Positions 23,550 to 33,452 of a stretch of DNA of 64,000 nt are shown piece by piece. The stretch comes from Lampris incognitus (Eukaryota > Chordata > Actinopteri > Lampriformes > Lampridae): contig NC_079222.1 of the NCBI RefSeq assembly GCF_029633865.1, forward strand, positions 29,595,265-29,659,264, in the 5' to 3' direction. Below the pieces are notes generated by a model. That model was not told the DNA's origin, searched no databases, and worked only from the letters and a program-made list of their open reading frames with translations. The stretch's first letter is position 1. Each line of letters begins with the position of its first letter. Both the position numbers and the translations under genes were made by a program.

Positions 23550-23866
23550 CCCAGCTAACAGGGAATGTTCCCACAACATTGGCTAACATTCCCTAAAGGC
23601 TCTGCTTATGTTTTACAGAAGATGTTTTCATCTCATGTGCAGAGAACATTTTAAGGATGTTTACCATTTCAAATAATGTTCCTACAACGTTAACTGTTAA
23701 CAAAGGAAGAACGTTTCAGGTGCAACATTCTGGGGATGTTTTGGGGATTGTTGTTGAGGTAACAGATTCTAGAATGTTCTTCTGCAAAACACTGCTGCAA
23801 TGTTGCATGATAACAAAGGAAGAACGTTTGCAAAGCAACATGTTGAAAATGTTTTCGGGATGTTAT
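23550..23866. repeat. GAACGTT-rich repeat, probable non-autonomous DNA element remnant
   Basis: Recurring motifs (ggaatgtt, gaacgttt, aacaaaggaagaacgtttc at 23699-23717 and again near 23810) suggest an internally repetitive DNA-element remnant. It serves as the insertion target of the TRIM at 23867. Confidence 0.35.
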
Positions 23867-24001
23867 TGTAAACTAGTAATAAGACACGTTAGTCCCGAGC
23901 TAACGGGTCTGACCTTTTAGCCGAGCGGTTAGCGATGTCGCCTTGTGGTGCAGTATACCCCGTTTCGAATCCCGCACCGGGCAAGAAAATAACCGGTTAC
24001 A
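23867..24001 (+). repeat. TRIM 5' LTR (135 bp)
   Basis: Contains a small hairpin (cgttag...ctaacg), a Pol III-type A box (tagccgagcgg, 23918-23928) and a B box (gtttcgaatcc, 23962-23972). It ends in the palindrome taaccggtta plus ca. Confidence 0.85.
23918..23972 (+). promoter_or_regulatory. Putative Pol III A/B-box promoter within the TRIM LTR
   Basis: tagccgagcgg fits the tRNA A-box consensus at every constrained position. gtttcgaatcc differs from the B-box consensus ggttcganncc at one position. The boxes are 33 bp apart, within the normal tRNA range. The second LTR (gtatcgaatcc) and the solo LTR keep both boxes. That they are transcribed is inference. Confidence 0.6.
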
Positions 24002-24103
24002 TTAGTGGCAGCGGTGGGATCCGGAAGTGTGCAGATCCTCAGAAGTCTCTTCGGATACGGGAATACCAAAGCGCGAGGGCGCGCTTCCGGGGAGGGGGAC
24101 AAC

Positions 24104-24238
24104 TGTAAACTACTAATAAGACACGTTAGTCCCTGGCTAACGGGTCTGACCCTTTAGCCGAGCGGTTAGCGATGTCGCATTGTGGTGCAGTACACCCCGT
24201 ATCGAATCCCGCACCGGGCAAGAAAATAACCGCTTACA
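24104..24238 (+). repeat. TRIM 3' LTR (135 bp)
   Basis: Same length and ends as the 5' LTR. Preceded by the polypurine tract and followed by the ttat duplication. Confidence 0.85.
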
Positions 24239-24242
24239 TTAT

Positions 24243-24660
24243 TATGATGAAGACTTTGGTTCTGTCACACGCCTACTAAATGGACTGGTTCACTCAGTTT
24301 CTTGTTATCTCTTATTGTCTCCTCTGTCATTCTTATGGCTTCTCTTATTAACACCTTTGCTTACTTTTTACGCATGGCTTTGCATGACTTCCTCCCTCGC
24401 ACTTTCTTTATCAGCAGCTACTGCAGCAAGAGCTGCACTCTGAATAGCTGTGTCACAAGATTATTCTGTAAGATATGGTGACATCTCTGCAATCTGCTCG
24501 GGTATGTTGCAGTGAAAGTCCAAGCGAGCTACTGCTTCAAACAAGGAAAACGGAGTCTGATTATTATCAGGCTTAAAGGGTAATTCCGGTTTTTCACAGC
24601 CTGGATCTTATTTTCTTACTTTTTGCCATCGTGCATATCGGTTGTATCATTTTACTCATC
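24243..24660. other. No gene recognised
   Basis: Unassigned sequence between the TRIM and the next SINE. The frame at 24250-24443 is hydrophobic but has no splice context or motif. Confidence 0.3.
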
Positions 24661-24664
24661 GGTT

Positions 24665-24995
24665 TCCTTGTGGAGATAGGTCCTGGGTTCGAACCCCGGG
24701 GTTGTCCAACCTTGGGGATCATCCCAGGTCGTTCTCTGTTTGGAGTTTGCATGTTCTCCCCATGTCTGTGTGGGTTTCCTCCGGGTGCTCCGGTTTCCTC
24801 CCACAGTCCAAAGACATGTAGGTCAGGTGACTCGGCCGCACTAAATTGTCCCTCGGAGTGAATGTGTCGGCCCTGTGATGGACTGGCGGTCTGTCCAGGG
24901 TGTCTCCACGCGTGGCGCCTAACGACTGCTGGGATAGGCTCCAGCATGCCGTGACCCGAATTCAGATAAGCGGCTTGGATAATTGATGGATGGAA
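24665..24995 (+). mobile_element. SINE family A
   Basis: B box gggttcgaaccc near 24684-24696, then gtttgcatgttctcccc and the 3' domain through ggcttggataattgatggat. The A-box half of the head is missing or diverged. The internal repeat position holds only tgaatgtgtcgg, so this copy lacks a microsatellite. Confidence 0.85.
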
Positions 24996-25027
24996 ATGTC
25001 CAATAATATCAACAATTTTCTGTTGCA

Positions 25028-25311
25028 GGGCGGCCGGGTAGCGTAGTGGTCGATTCCGTTGCCTACCAACACGGGGGTCGCTGGTTCGAATCATCATGTT
25101 ACCTCCGGCTTGGTCGGGCATGCTTACAGACACAATTGGCCATGTCTGTGGGTAGGAAGCAGGATGTGGGTATATGTCCTGGTCGCTGCACTAGCGCCTC
25201 CTCCGGTCGGTCAGGGCACCTTTTCAGCGGGGTGGGGGAACTGGGGGGAATAGCTTGATCCTCCCACATGCTACGCCCCCTCGGTGAAAGAAACTCCTCA
25301 CTGTCAGGTAA
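25028..25311 (+). mobile_element. SINE family B, 3'-truncated
   Basis: A tRNA-like head (gggtagcgtagtggtcgatt; B box tggttcgaatc near 25082) and body through cctcactgtcagg. It then switches directly into LINE sequence. Confidence 0.8.
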
Positions 25312-26350
25312 AAAGAAGCAGACGTTCCCAGTTCACCCTCACTACACGTTTGGGCTTGCCAGGTCTGTCTGGCAGCATTCCCCGCCATCTGATCCAACTC
25401 ACCACCAGGTGGTGATCAGTTGACAGCTCTGCTCCTCTCTTCCCCTGAGTGTCCAAAGCATACGGCTGCAGGTCTGATAATACGACCACAAAGTCTATCA
25501 TCGACCTGAGGTGTTCAGGTACCAAGTACACTTATGAACTACCTTATGAACTACCTTATGTTTGAATATGGTGTTTGTTATGGCCAATCCACAACTCACA
25601 CATAAGTCCAATAACAAGGCACTGCTCGGGTTCAGATCGGGTTCAGGGAGGCTGTTCCTCCCAGTCATGCCCCTCCAGGTTTCTCCACCGTTGCCCACGT
25701 GAGCGTTGAAGTCCCCCAGCAAAACTATAGAGTCTCGAGGTGGAGCACTATCCAGGACACCACCCAGACTCCAAGAAGGCCAGATACTCCAAACTGCTAT
25801 TCGGTGCATAAGCACACACCTGGGAATGGAGCTCACTGGTAGTGTCTGGTGGCCGGGCCTTGGCCCATGGGGCCCAGTCAGTCAAACAACGTGGAGCCAC
25901 CATCCGGTGGACCCACCACCCGGGGATATGTGCATTAGGGTAGGGTGCAATGCAATGTGGCAGGCAAAGGCAGAGACCGGGACGTGCCGACTTCTGGTAT
26001 CGCAGACTGGTCCTCGGGACGTGGAAAGTCACCTCTCGGGCAGGGAAGGAGCCTGAGCTGGTGCGGGAAGTGGAGTGGTACCAACTTAATATAATTGGGC
26101 TCACCTCCACACATAGCATGGGCTCTGGTACCAAATTCCTGGAGAGGAGCTGGACTCTTTACTTTTCCAGAGTTGGCCAAGGTGACTGGCCAACTAATTC
26201 ACTATTTTCTGTGCTTAGTTCACTTATCACTAGATTAACTAGTTTACTTTCTCTGACGACTCTTGTAATACTCACAAGTCCCCGGTTGAGCACCGCCATG
26301 TTGGAGTTCTCCCCGGGGAATGAGAGGGTCACCCCTATAGGACTGTGAGT
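25312..26350 (-). mobile_element. RTE-like LINE 5' part (endonuclease)
   Basis: Minus-strand frames encode an AP-endonuclease domain. Visible pieces are an N-terminal block near 25935-26180, then [20 protein letters not shown] (25498-25836), and then GAELSTDHHLVVSWIRWRG (25304-25531), the catalytic SDHH-type region. A small internal duplication, HKVVHKVVH, occurs near 25540. Frames change several times. A ~74-bp insertion at 26194-26267 matches part of 29863-29935. Confidence 0.75.
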
Positions 26351-26530
26351 CACCGGGGGGGAAGGCTCAGACTGTTGTGTGTTTTTCTGTATTACTTGGA
26401 AATAATATGTTAGCAGAGCACACGCTTGTAGATTGCTAGTAAACAGAAGAATCTCAAGATTGTGATTAAAGTGTGAAATATTAGATTAGATCAATTGCAC
26501 AACAACAACAAAAGAAGTTGCGATAAGATC

Positions 26531-27303
26531 TACCTAAAACGACCATGTTGGTGGCGTCATTGCCTTTGTGAAGTTCGTTGCTCTGTGCTAGCAACACACT
26601 AGCGTTCTCCAGTGCAGAGTGATAGTCTAAACTGGGTTTTTGGTTATTTCCAACATGTCTGGTCACAGACGCCGTTACAGACGCACCGTGACTACCACCG
26701 AGGCCTTGCAGTATTTACAGCGGCCATTTTAAATTGTTCGAAAAATAGTATCAAACGTTGTCAAAATTTTAATTTTGGCGTCAGTCGTTTCTTAACAGAC
26801 ATACTAACGTATGCAATGCATGAATATCTCAACTGGGTATTTATCTTGAAAGTATACAGAGTTTAAAAACCGTGGCGGTCAGTTTGACGGCCCACGGTCG
26901 TTCTAGTTGATTTTTAAGTTCTGGTCGTTGTTTGGGACAGTTTCAATGGTTATTTTCAGTTTGTTTTTTTACATTCACGTTTTATAGGCCTTGTTATGGT
27001 TGTTAGATAAGCAATATGGGTTTTCCGTTTTGTTTTTCAGGTAATATTTTCACTTTTTCAATTTTGCTATTCAAATTCAACCATGTCTCTCTGAAGTTTA
27101 AGTTGTTTAAAAATAGTATTATAGTTGTTAAAATGTTAATTTTGGTGTCAGTCGTTTCCTAACAGACACACTAATGTATGCAATGCATTAATGTATCAAT
27201 TGGCTATTTATCTTGACAGAATGTAGAGTTTAAAAACCGGCGGTCATTTTGACCGCCCATGGTCGTTTTAGGTAGGAGTGCAATCCCGGTCGTTCTAGTG
27301 TTA
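26531..27303. mobile_element. piggyBac-like non-autonomous element(s) with duplicated end
   Basis: An 18-bp inverted pair, ctacctaaaacgaccatg, lies at 26531-26548 and (reversed) 27257-27274. The right edge reads ggtcgttctagtgttaa, giving a terminal TTAA as in piggyBac-type elements. A ~170-bp segment containing gtcagtcgtttc.taacagac is present twice in direct orientation (about 26735-26905 and 27105-27275). This implies two overlapping right ends. No transposase is visible. Confidence 0.5.
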
Positions 27304-27407
27304 AATCTGGATCCCTCAAAATGAACACGAAGAAAAATATTTTAACAATGTATTTAAAACTATACAGTTTTTAGAATATCACACATCTGTAGTAGTTTTA
27401 TTAATCG

Positions 27408-27505
27408 GGAAGGCTACTGCTACTTCTGCTTTCGGCTGCGCCCATTAGGGGTCGCCAAAGAGCATCATCCGTTTCCATCTCTTCATGTCCTTCATTCCTT
27501 GGGCC
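27408..27505 (-). mobile_element. RTE-like LINE copy C, 3' end only
   Basis: The reversed 3' end shared with copies A and B (tttcggctgc.cccattaggggtcgcc, then catccgtttccatctcttc). It is strongly 5'-truncated. Confidence 0.8.
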
Positions 27506-27886
27506 AGTTCGGATCAAAAATTCGCAACGAAACTGGACAGGGCAGGTGTTACACCGAAATCTGTCATCCATCAGATTATGCAAACATGCTTTTAAAACAC
27601 GCCATTTCAGACAGGATAAGCAGGCAGAGCGATGCAGTTAAATTTAGACATAAAATTAGAAATGGTTAAGATTAGGCATTCTGCTGCAGATGGTTCATGT
27701 TTAATGTGGGTTTGGTGTGGTTAAGATATCGATTAGTATCTGGGGGGACGGCCGAAATAGCACATTTTAAGGTCAAGGTCACATAATTCGACGAGTCAGG
27801 GATTTTGGTGTAACACCGGAAATCACCGAATGAACAACAGCAGGGAGAGGGTGCATTTTCGGAACAGGTGTTGCAAGATGTGACGC

Positions 27887-27943
27887 TAGGGTGGGTCATA
27901 CTCAGTAGGGTGGGTCATACTCAGTAGGGTGGGTCATACTCAG
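27887..27943. repeat. 19-bp tandem repeat, three perfect units
   Basis: tagggtgggtcatactcag occurs three times head to tail with no mismatch. Confidence 0.95.
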
Positions 27944-28244
27944 GTGCCAACATCAATCTGAAGGAAATCCTAACATGTGGGGTGTCTAATTATGTGGGGG
28001 GTTTTTTTTTAATGGGGAATTCAAATATGAGTTTATTTTTTGGATATGTATCCCCCTAGACCTGTCACTTCAAAGATAGTGCAATGTATCTAGGTAGGAA
28101 GCAGGGGGTTGTCTCTAATCTAGATTTGATGAAGACATTGGCTGAAATATCCACCTCAAATAACCCACACGGCAACGATGACTTATGTAAAAAGGAACTA
28201 TATTATAGCCAATGGGGGGGGGGGAGGCCACAGTATTGCATAAT
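27944..28244. other. No gene recognised
   Basis: Unassigned sequence. The inverted pair ggtgttacaccgaaatc (27547-27563) and gattttggtgtaacacc (about 27800-27817), just to the left, may mark a small MITE. Confidence 0.3.
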
Positions 28245-28249
28245 ATATT

Positions 28250-28307
28250 ATCCATCCATTATTGATTATCTGAACCGCTTATTCTGCTCTCAGGGTTGCT
28301 GCCCAGC

Positions 28308-28358
<51 letters not shown>

Positions 28359-28441
28359 ACACTAGCACACACCTAAGGGCAATTTAGTATGGCCGATTCA
28401 CCTGACCTACATGTCTTTGGACTGTGGGAGGAAACTGGAGC
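28250..28441 (-). mobile_element. SINE family A, head-truncated, with (CA)n
   Basis: Reversed 3' domain (tatctgaaccgcttattctg, missing part of the usual middle), then (CA)n at 28311-28355, then body caatttagtatggccgattc to ggaaactggagca. The tRNA-like head is missing, so sequence switches at 28442 into LTR-retroelement DNA. Confidence 0.8.
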
Positions 28442-29221
28442 ATATTTTTCCACTACCCGGTCCAGCCTGTCAGTGTCACGGTTTAACTACCCTACCTCAG
28501 CAGCACCTGATAGAGAATCTGCCACACCAGAAATCACCTCAAGTGATTCGGGTGGTAGGCAAGCTGTGGTGACTCACTGGGGAAGAGGCAGCCACCCCAA
28601 CCAGCGTTATCTGGATTACATCACCACTCAGCTCCAGTGACTGATAAAACTAATGTGTGCACTCTGAGAAACATCGTTCTTCCAGTGTTGGTTGTTATGT
28701 ACCTTGTTAGTTACACATGCCATCTCGTCTTATTTTTCTGGCGTGTGAGGTCGTCAGGTTCCTGTTACGTGCGGTGACCCACTCACGCTGTTGAGTTCAG
28801 GGATCTGTGCCACTCGAGTTACGCAACATAGCTGTTGTTTGTGTTGCTGTAATGTATTTTGTGTTACATCTAGAAGAGGGAGAATGTAGAGTGACGGTGT
28901 GGTCAGTTTAAATTACAGGCGAGTACTTATGACGTCACAAGTGGCGACCTCAGGGGTAACGTAGCATGGAAGGGTGATTAAGGCAGTTCGAGTGTGTAAA
29001 ACCCAGCCGGTCTGCTGTGGCGTTTATAGGTGAAGTAATACTTGGGGTAGTATTGGTCGAGGATCAATGACCACACCGGGTTATAGAACTCAGGTTTAAT
29101 CGTGGCTCAGTAGGCAGACGTAATGACCATACATGGTAGTGGTGTAACCATAACAACAGTCCGGGTAGTACATAACACGTAGTGTAGTTCCAGTGGATAT
29201 ACATGGCATTATATCACTACA
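28442..29221 (+). mobile_element. LTR retroelement 3' end: polyprotein tail plus putative LTR
   Basis: The frame ending at 28640 (SDSGGRQAVVTHWGRGSHPN... to a stop after YITTQLQ) looks like the C-terminal tail of a gypsy-type polyprotein. Downstream, agaagagggagaa forms a polypurine tract directly before tgtagagtgac at 28887. A plausible LTR end is tatcactaca at 29221 (335 bp). No 5' LTR is visible and no duplication could be tested. The LTR end is a guess from TG...CA symmetry. Confidence 0.4.
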
Positions 29222-29795
29222 ATAGGCACGTTACAGGTTTAAAGTCAATAAAACAACAGGCGTCGGAGCACAGTTCGCAATGTCCAAGTTGACCTGTTAA
29301 ACCCGGAGAAGTCTGTTTTCTCCCAAATGATGTCCTCTTAAATGTCTACAGACACTTATTTAATCCAGAAAAGAAGATCAGATGGGCTTTAATGTTTTAT
29401 TCATCCCATTTGATGGAAAACACTGAACAATATAGAGTATGAAAAATAACAAGAGATCACGGCCTACCTCTTAGTGCTCCACCGTTCGCAGAGGTCATCA
29501 ACCAAGAGCTCGGGGTATGCATAATGTTGAGTTCGGGTTCTTTATGTGCTGGTACCACTCCAACTAAAATGTTCATCTTTAAACTGTTCCACTCTCCTTC
29601 AGATTCAACACAGCAGGACATATGACATTAACTGAACATGGGGAGTGCTTAAAGGGTGGGTACAGTCAACTTTCATCATCAGTGCAAAATCATTAGGTTC
29701 TGCAAAGCATGGTTGTCCATTAACATATACGTTTCTTCTTTGACATCCGGCTCCCCGGCTTCCACCTGAATGAGATTCAGCTTAGTGAGATCGAT
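29222..29795. other. No gene recognised
   Basis: Unassigned sequence, possibly further LTR-element debris. Confidence 0.3.
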
Positions 29796-29799
29796 AACT

Positions 29800-31195
29800 G
29801 CTGTTTATTCTCTTACCCTCTCTTCTCCTCTATAGTCTTCTCTAACCCCTTTACTTGCCCTACTAATTCACTATTTTCTGTGCTTAGTTCACTTATCACT
29901 AGATTAACTAGTTTTCTTTCTCTAACGACTCTTGTGTTAGTAGGCATCCTTTTGTTCCTAGTCTGTTTATTAGCTCCGAGGTTAGCCTAGCTTAGCAGTT
30001 AGCTTTATTGCATTTGCAGTCAAAGCAGCCTAATTAAAATGATGGTGTGTTGTGACTGCTCTGCAGTTACAGCTCGGTTGTTTCTAATGGAGAGGGGTGC
30101 CCGTGAGTTAGAGCAGCTTCTTTCAGGTCATGTGTGTCATTGGCTCTGCATACTGTGTTAAAACACCTTTAAGGAAAAAAAGCACAGATGTCCGAATGTT
30201 GTTTAGTGATTATAGCTCTGCATTTAATATCATTGTACCATCTAAATTGGTGTTAAAGCTTTGGGACCTTGGTCTATGTAATTCCATCTCTACGTGGTTA
30301 TATGACTTTCTGACATGCAGACCTCAGACGTGAGAGCAGGTACCAGCTACTCATCTAGCATAGTTCTCAACACAGGAGAACCACAGGGTTGTAGCCTTTG
30401 TCCCTTACTGTACAGTCTGTTCACACGTGACTGTGTAGCCAAATATCTTAACAGAACTGTGAAATCTGCAGATGACACCGCAGTAATTGCACTGAAAAAT
30501 TACAACAATGAAGATGCCTATAGGAAGGAGGTGAGGGACCTATCCATGTGGCGTTAAGATAACAACCTCTCCCTAAATGTTGAGGAAACAATGAGATAAT
30601 TGTTGATTTTAGGAAGTCCAAAACAGTCCAGACACCAGTAAACACCAACATCGTCCCTGTTGAAATTGTGAGGAACTTCAGATTTTTAGGCATTCAGATC
30701 TCAGGCTCCCTCTCCTTGTCTCGTAACACCAGTTGTATCATTAAGAAGGCACAACAGAGACTATACTTTCTAGGATCTCTTAAAAAATTCAGAATGTCCA
30801 TAAAAACCCTGGTCAATTTCTTTCAGACTACCATAGAAAAGGAAGCATACTGGAGTGGTTTGGCGACCTGAGTGAGCAGGACCATAAACTGAGAAGGACA
30901 GTAAAAACGGCTTCAAAAATCATAGGAACAGCTCTGTCACAGCTTTGGGACATTTACACCACCTGTTGCAGAAGGAAGGCCCTAAATATCATGGAGGACA
31001 CCAGCCACCCAGCACATGGTCTGTTCTCCCTCCTTCCCTCAGGACAACACTTACAGATCATCAGAGCTCAGACCAGCTACCTCATAGTCAGATTTTACCG
31101 CCAGGCAGTCAGAATAATGAATAGTATGCGCTATGCACCTTACATAACTTTCATCGATTTACTATTTTGTGGGATTTCTGATTTCTGAGTTATTG
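29800..31195 (+). mobile_element. Jockey/CR1-superfamily LINE fragment (RT domain)
   Basis: Frames encode RT blocks in order. VRMLFSDYSSAFNIIVPSKL is at 30190-30250 and LNTGEPQGCSLCPLLYSLFT at 30366-30425. KSADDTAVIALKNYNNEDAY contains the ADD catalytic box (30460-30520). FRFLGIQISGSLSLSRNT is near 30680 and HPAHGLFSLLPSGQHLQIIR near 31005-31065. Stops and frameshifts break the ORF. The segment 29863-29935, upstream of the RT, also occurs at 26194-26267. Confidence 0.75.
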
Positions 31196-32083
31196 CTTTT
31201 GTTATTATCCATTATTTCCTGTTTTAGGGGAAACTGTAATGTTTTACAGGGAATGTTGAAGTCCACACAGAATAATATATAGAAAGAAACACTTTGTGCC
31301 AGTTCATTTAAGTCAGAGCAGGAACTACAGAAGACATCCCAACATAATACAAGCAAGCTTGTATCTGGCAATGCTGTTTTCTGTAGAGCATTTCACAATT
31401 TTTACCATTTGCTCTCGTCGTTTACAGATGAGCTTGTGGATTGGCAGGAGAAGAACACTGCTGTGGTAGGGTGCTCCAAAGGGAGGTCCTAACCAGGGAT
31501 CTCAAAACACCAGGCACTGAGCCATTGCACAGGACAATAGTGGAGGTCTTCTCGGTAGTTGCACAGGTGGCATACTGTTGATATGTCTCCAGTGACTTAT
31601 GTACCTGACAGTGATGAAAATCTCCCAAAATAAATTTAGGAGAAGGAGGTGAAAGAAGGACCATTCTGTTGGTCACCCCCGTGATCAGCCGAGTGGCTGA
31701 AGAGGTGTTCGCCCATGGATGAATGTAAACAAGGGTGAAGAAGGGCTGGGCAAACCCCTCTGCAGGTAGGAGGAGGGGCAAAGCGAGATTTATAGTAGGT
31801 CAAGGTCTGGGTTACAGTGGTACGGTCCCTCTCATTAATGTGAATGGATTAACGATTTATTTCAAACTCAGCGAACAAACCTCCGTATGCATCAGATTAT
31901 TTGTTACGTCTTGGAAAAGGAGGAGGAGGAAGTACACACTTACTTCTTCCTACCCCTTCTCACCTACTGTTATGTTAATTCAGCTACTCTACATTACAAA
32001 CTCAATTCTCACTGTACTGTATAGTTCACATTCGATGCAAGTTGTGCTGCACAATACAAACTCAACTACTGTGGAGAAAAAGG

Positions 32084-32084
<1 letters not shown>

Positions 32085-32118
<34 letters not shown>
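32085..32118. repeat. (CA)n microsatellite
   Basis: Seventeen CA units, not inside a recognisable SINE. Confidence 0.9.
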
Positions 32119-32119
<1 letters not shown>

Positions 32120-32326
32120 CAAAATACATGAGAGAAAGAGGGAAAAAAGAAAAAGAAAAGAACATCTTAATGTCATGTATCAAGAATAAACAGATCTCAT
32201 CTGTAACCCAAATATCCACTGGGTGTCTTAGAAAGAAAAAAAAAAGTAATAAGAAATGTTGAGAGATAAATAAAACTTAGACAGTTGACACAACTCTCCC
32301 TCGTCCCTGTATCGCTTGGTAATCAG

Positions 32327-32529
32327 CAGAGGTGGAAAACTCCGCTTCAGAAAGTAGAAGTACTAACCATGTATTTGCTCCACCCATGCACTAAACCAGC
32401 TGATTCTGATTAGCGCCACACTTCAGCCAGGTAGGAGAACTAATTGGTGAAATCAGCTGGTTTAGTCCATGGGTGGCGCAAGTACATGGTTAGTACTTCT
32501 ACTTTCTGAAGCGGAGTTTTCCAGCTCTG
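32327..32529. mobile_element. hAT-type MITE, 203 bp, with TSD
   Basis: Starts cagaggtggaaaactccgct and ends with its near-perfect inverted copy (...agcggagttttccagctctg). Terminal inverted repeats are ~79 bp with about five mismatches. It is flanked by gtaatcag (32319-32326) and gtaatcaa (32530-32537), an 8-bp duplication with one mismatch, as hAT elements produce. No coding capacity. Confidence 0.8.
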
Positions 32530-33257
32530 GTAATCAATCCTGTGTACTGCCTGCGTAGTGTTTGTAAATGTGTGAGCGCACACTGCCTCCAGCGGATCTG
32601 CTTGTAATGACAGGCGACCGATCCATTCGAACAGGGTACCCAAAGCCACTTGTGTGTAGATCCTCGTTGTGATCCGCGTCTCTCAGCCACATCCCGGTAA
32701 AACCCAGAAGGCGCGTTTCTCTAAACGCACGCTCACATCTGGCGCGAGTCTCCGGGTCATCCATCCTGTTGCGAATGGATCGCACGTTCGAGAGAAGAAT
32801 ACTTGGGAACGGTGGGAGCGTCTGTCACTTAGTCCCTATTTCCCCCAGTCTGCATTGAATGCCTCCCCTCCTCCCCCTCTTCCTCCGGTGCTTTTTGGAC
32901 AATGTTCTGCTTAGTGCAGCATGTAGGGCACTTCCTCATAGCGATGGGGTGGGGGGGGGCGGTGTATAGCAGGTTGTCATTTACTGCCAGGGGTGGAAGG
33001 GCAAGGAGTAACTCACGGCTATAGGCGATCATGTTGACAGCCTCGCCGCTGCCGTCATGGTGTCCACAGGCAAACCGGCTTAAAAGAGTCCAAAGTGCAT
33101 CAAGGACCCCTTGAGAATTAAAACCACTTCCGCGTAAGCCCCAAGGAGGTAAAAGTTGAGAAAGTGCACTTTGCGCATTAACAGTAGACAAACATTCAAC
33201 AAAGATTTTAAAAAAATTAAAAATAGAAAAAATAAAAACAAACTAGTATCTCATCTA

Positions 33258-33452
33258 TTCATCCAAACTGCGTATCCTGCTCTCAGGGATGCTGGAGCCT
33301 ATCCCAGCAGTCACTGAGCGGCAGGCGGGGGAGGGGGGGCACCCTGGACAGGCCGCCAGACCATCACAGGACCGACACACGCGCGCGCACGAACCCACGA
33401 CCTTCTTGCTGTGAGGCAACCGCGCCAACCACTGCGCCACCGTGCCGCGCCA
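33258..33452 (-). mobile_element. SINE family A with internal deletion
   Basis: Reversed 3' domain (33258-33375), a short cacgcgcgcgcac tract, then directly the tRNA-like head (gaacccacgaccttcttgct to gcgccaccgtgccg). About 150 bp of the usual body is missing, with the junction at the microsatellite position. Confidence 0.8.

Larger units (their letters stand above)
23867..24238 (+). mobile_element. Complete TRIM-type LTR retroelement (372 bp)
   Basis: Two direct repeats of exactly 135 bp (23867-24001 and 24104-24238) start TGTAA and end TTACA. They differ at about eight positions. The 102-bp interior begins with ttagtggcagcggtgggat, complementary to the 3' end of tRNA-Leu (AAG/TAG type, ...ATCCCACCGCTGCCA). 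It ends with a polypurine tract (ggggagggggac, 24089-24100) just before the second LTR. The element is flanked by a perfect 4-bp duplication, ttat, at 23863-23866 and 24239-24242. No coding capacity is present. This is the architecture of a terminal-repeat retrotransposon in miniature, which must be mobilised in trans. A solo LTR of the family is at 43125-43259. Confidence 0.85.
31422..33190 (-). mobile_element. LINE 5' part: endonuclease, interrupted
   Basis: Minus strand, in order. A leader/ORF1-like region is at 33191-32829. The endonuclease N-terminus is at 32785-32534 (SNVRSIRNRMDDPETRARCE, then WLRDADHNEDLHTSGFG). The endonuclease C-terminal half is at 31781-31422 (PPSPKFILGDFHHCQVHKSL, then TCATTEKTSTIVLCNGSVPG). 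The halves are separated by a 203-bp hAT MITE (32327-32529) and ~0.5 kb of other sequence with a (CA)n at 32085-32118. No RT follows, so the copy is incomplete. Confidence 0.65.

Noticed and set aside
23867..24238. Tandem SINE duplication
   Set aside because: The 135-bp repeats are separated by 102 bp with a primer-binding site and polypurine tract, and the whole unit has a TSD. This fits an LTR element better.
27887..27943. CRISPR-like array
   Set aside because: Three abutting 19-bp units without spacers, in a vertebrate genome. It is a plain tandem repeat.
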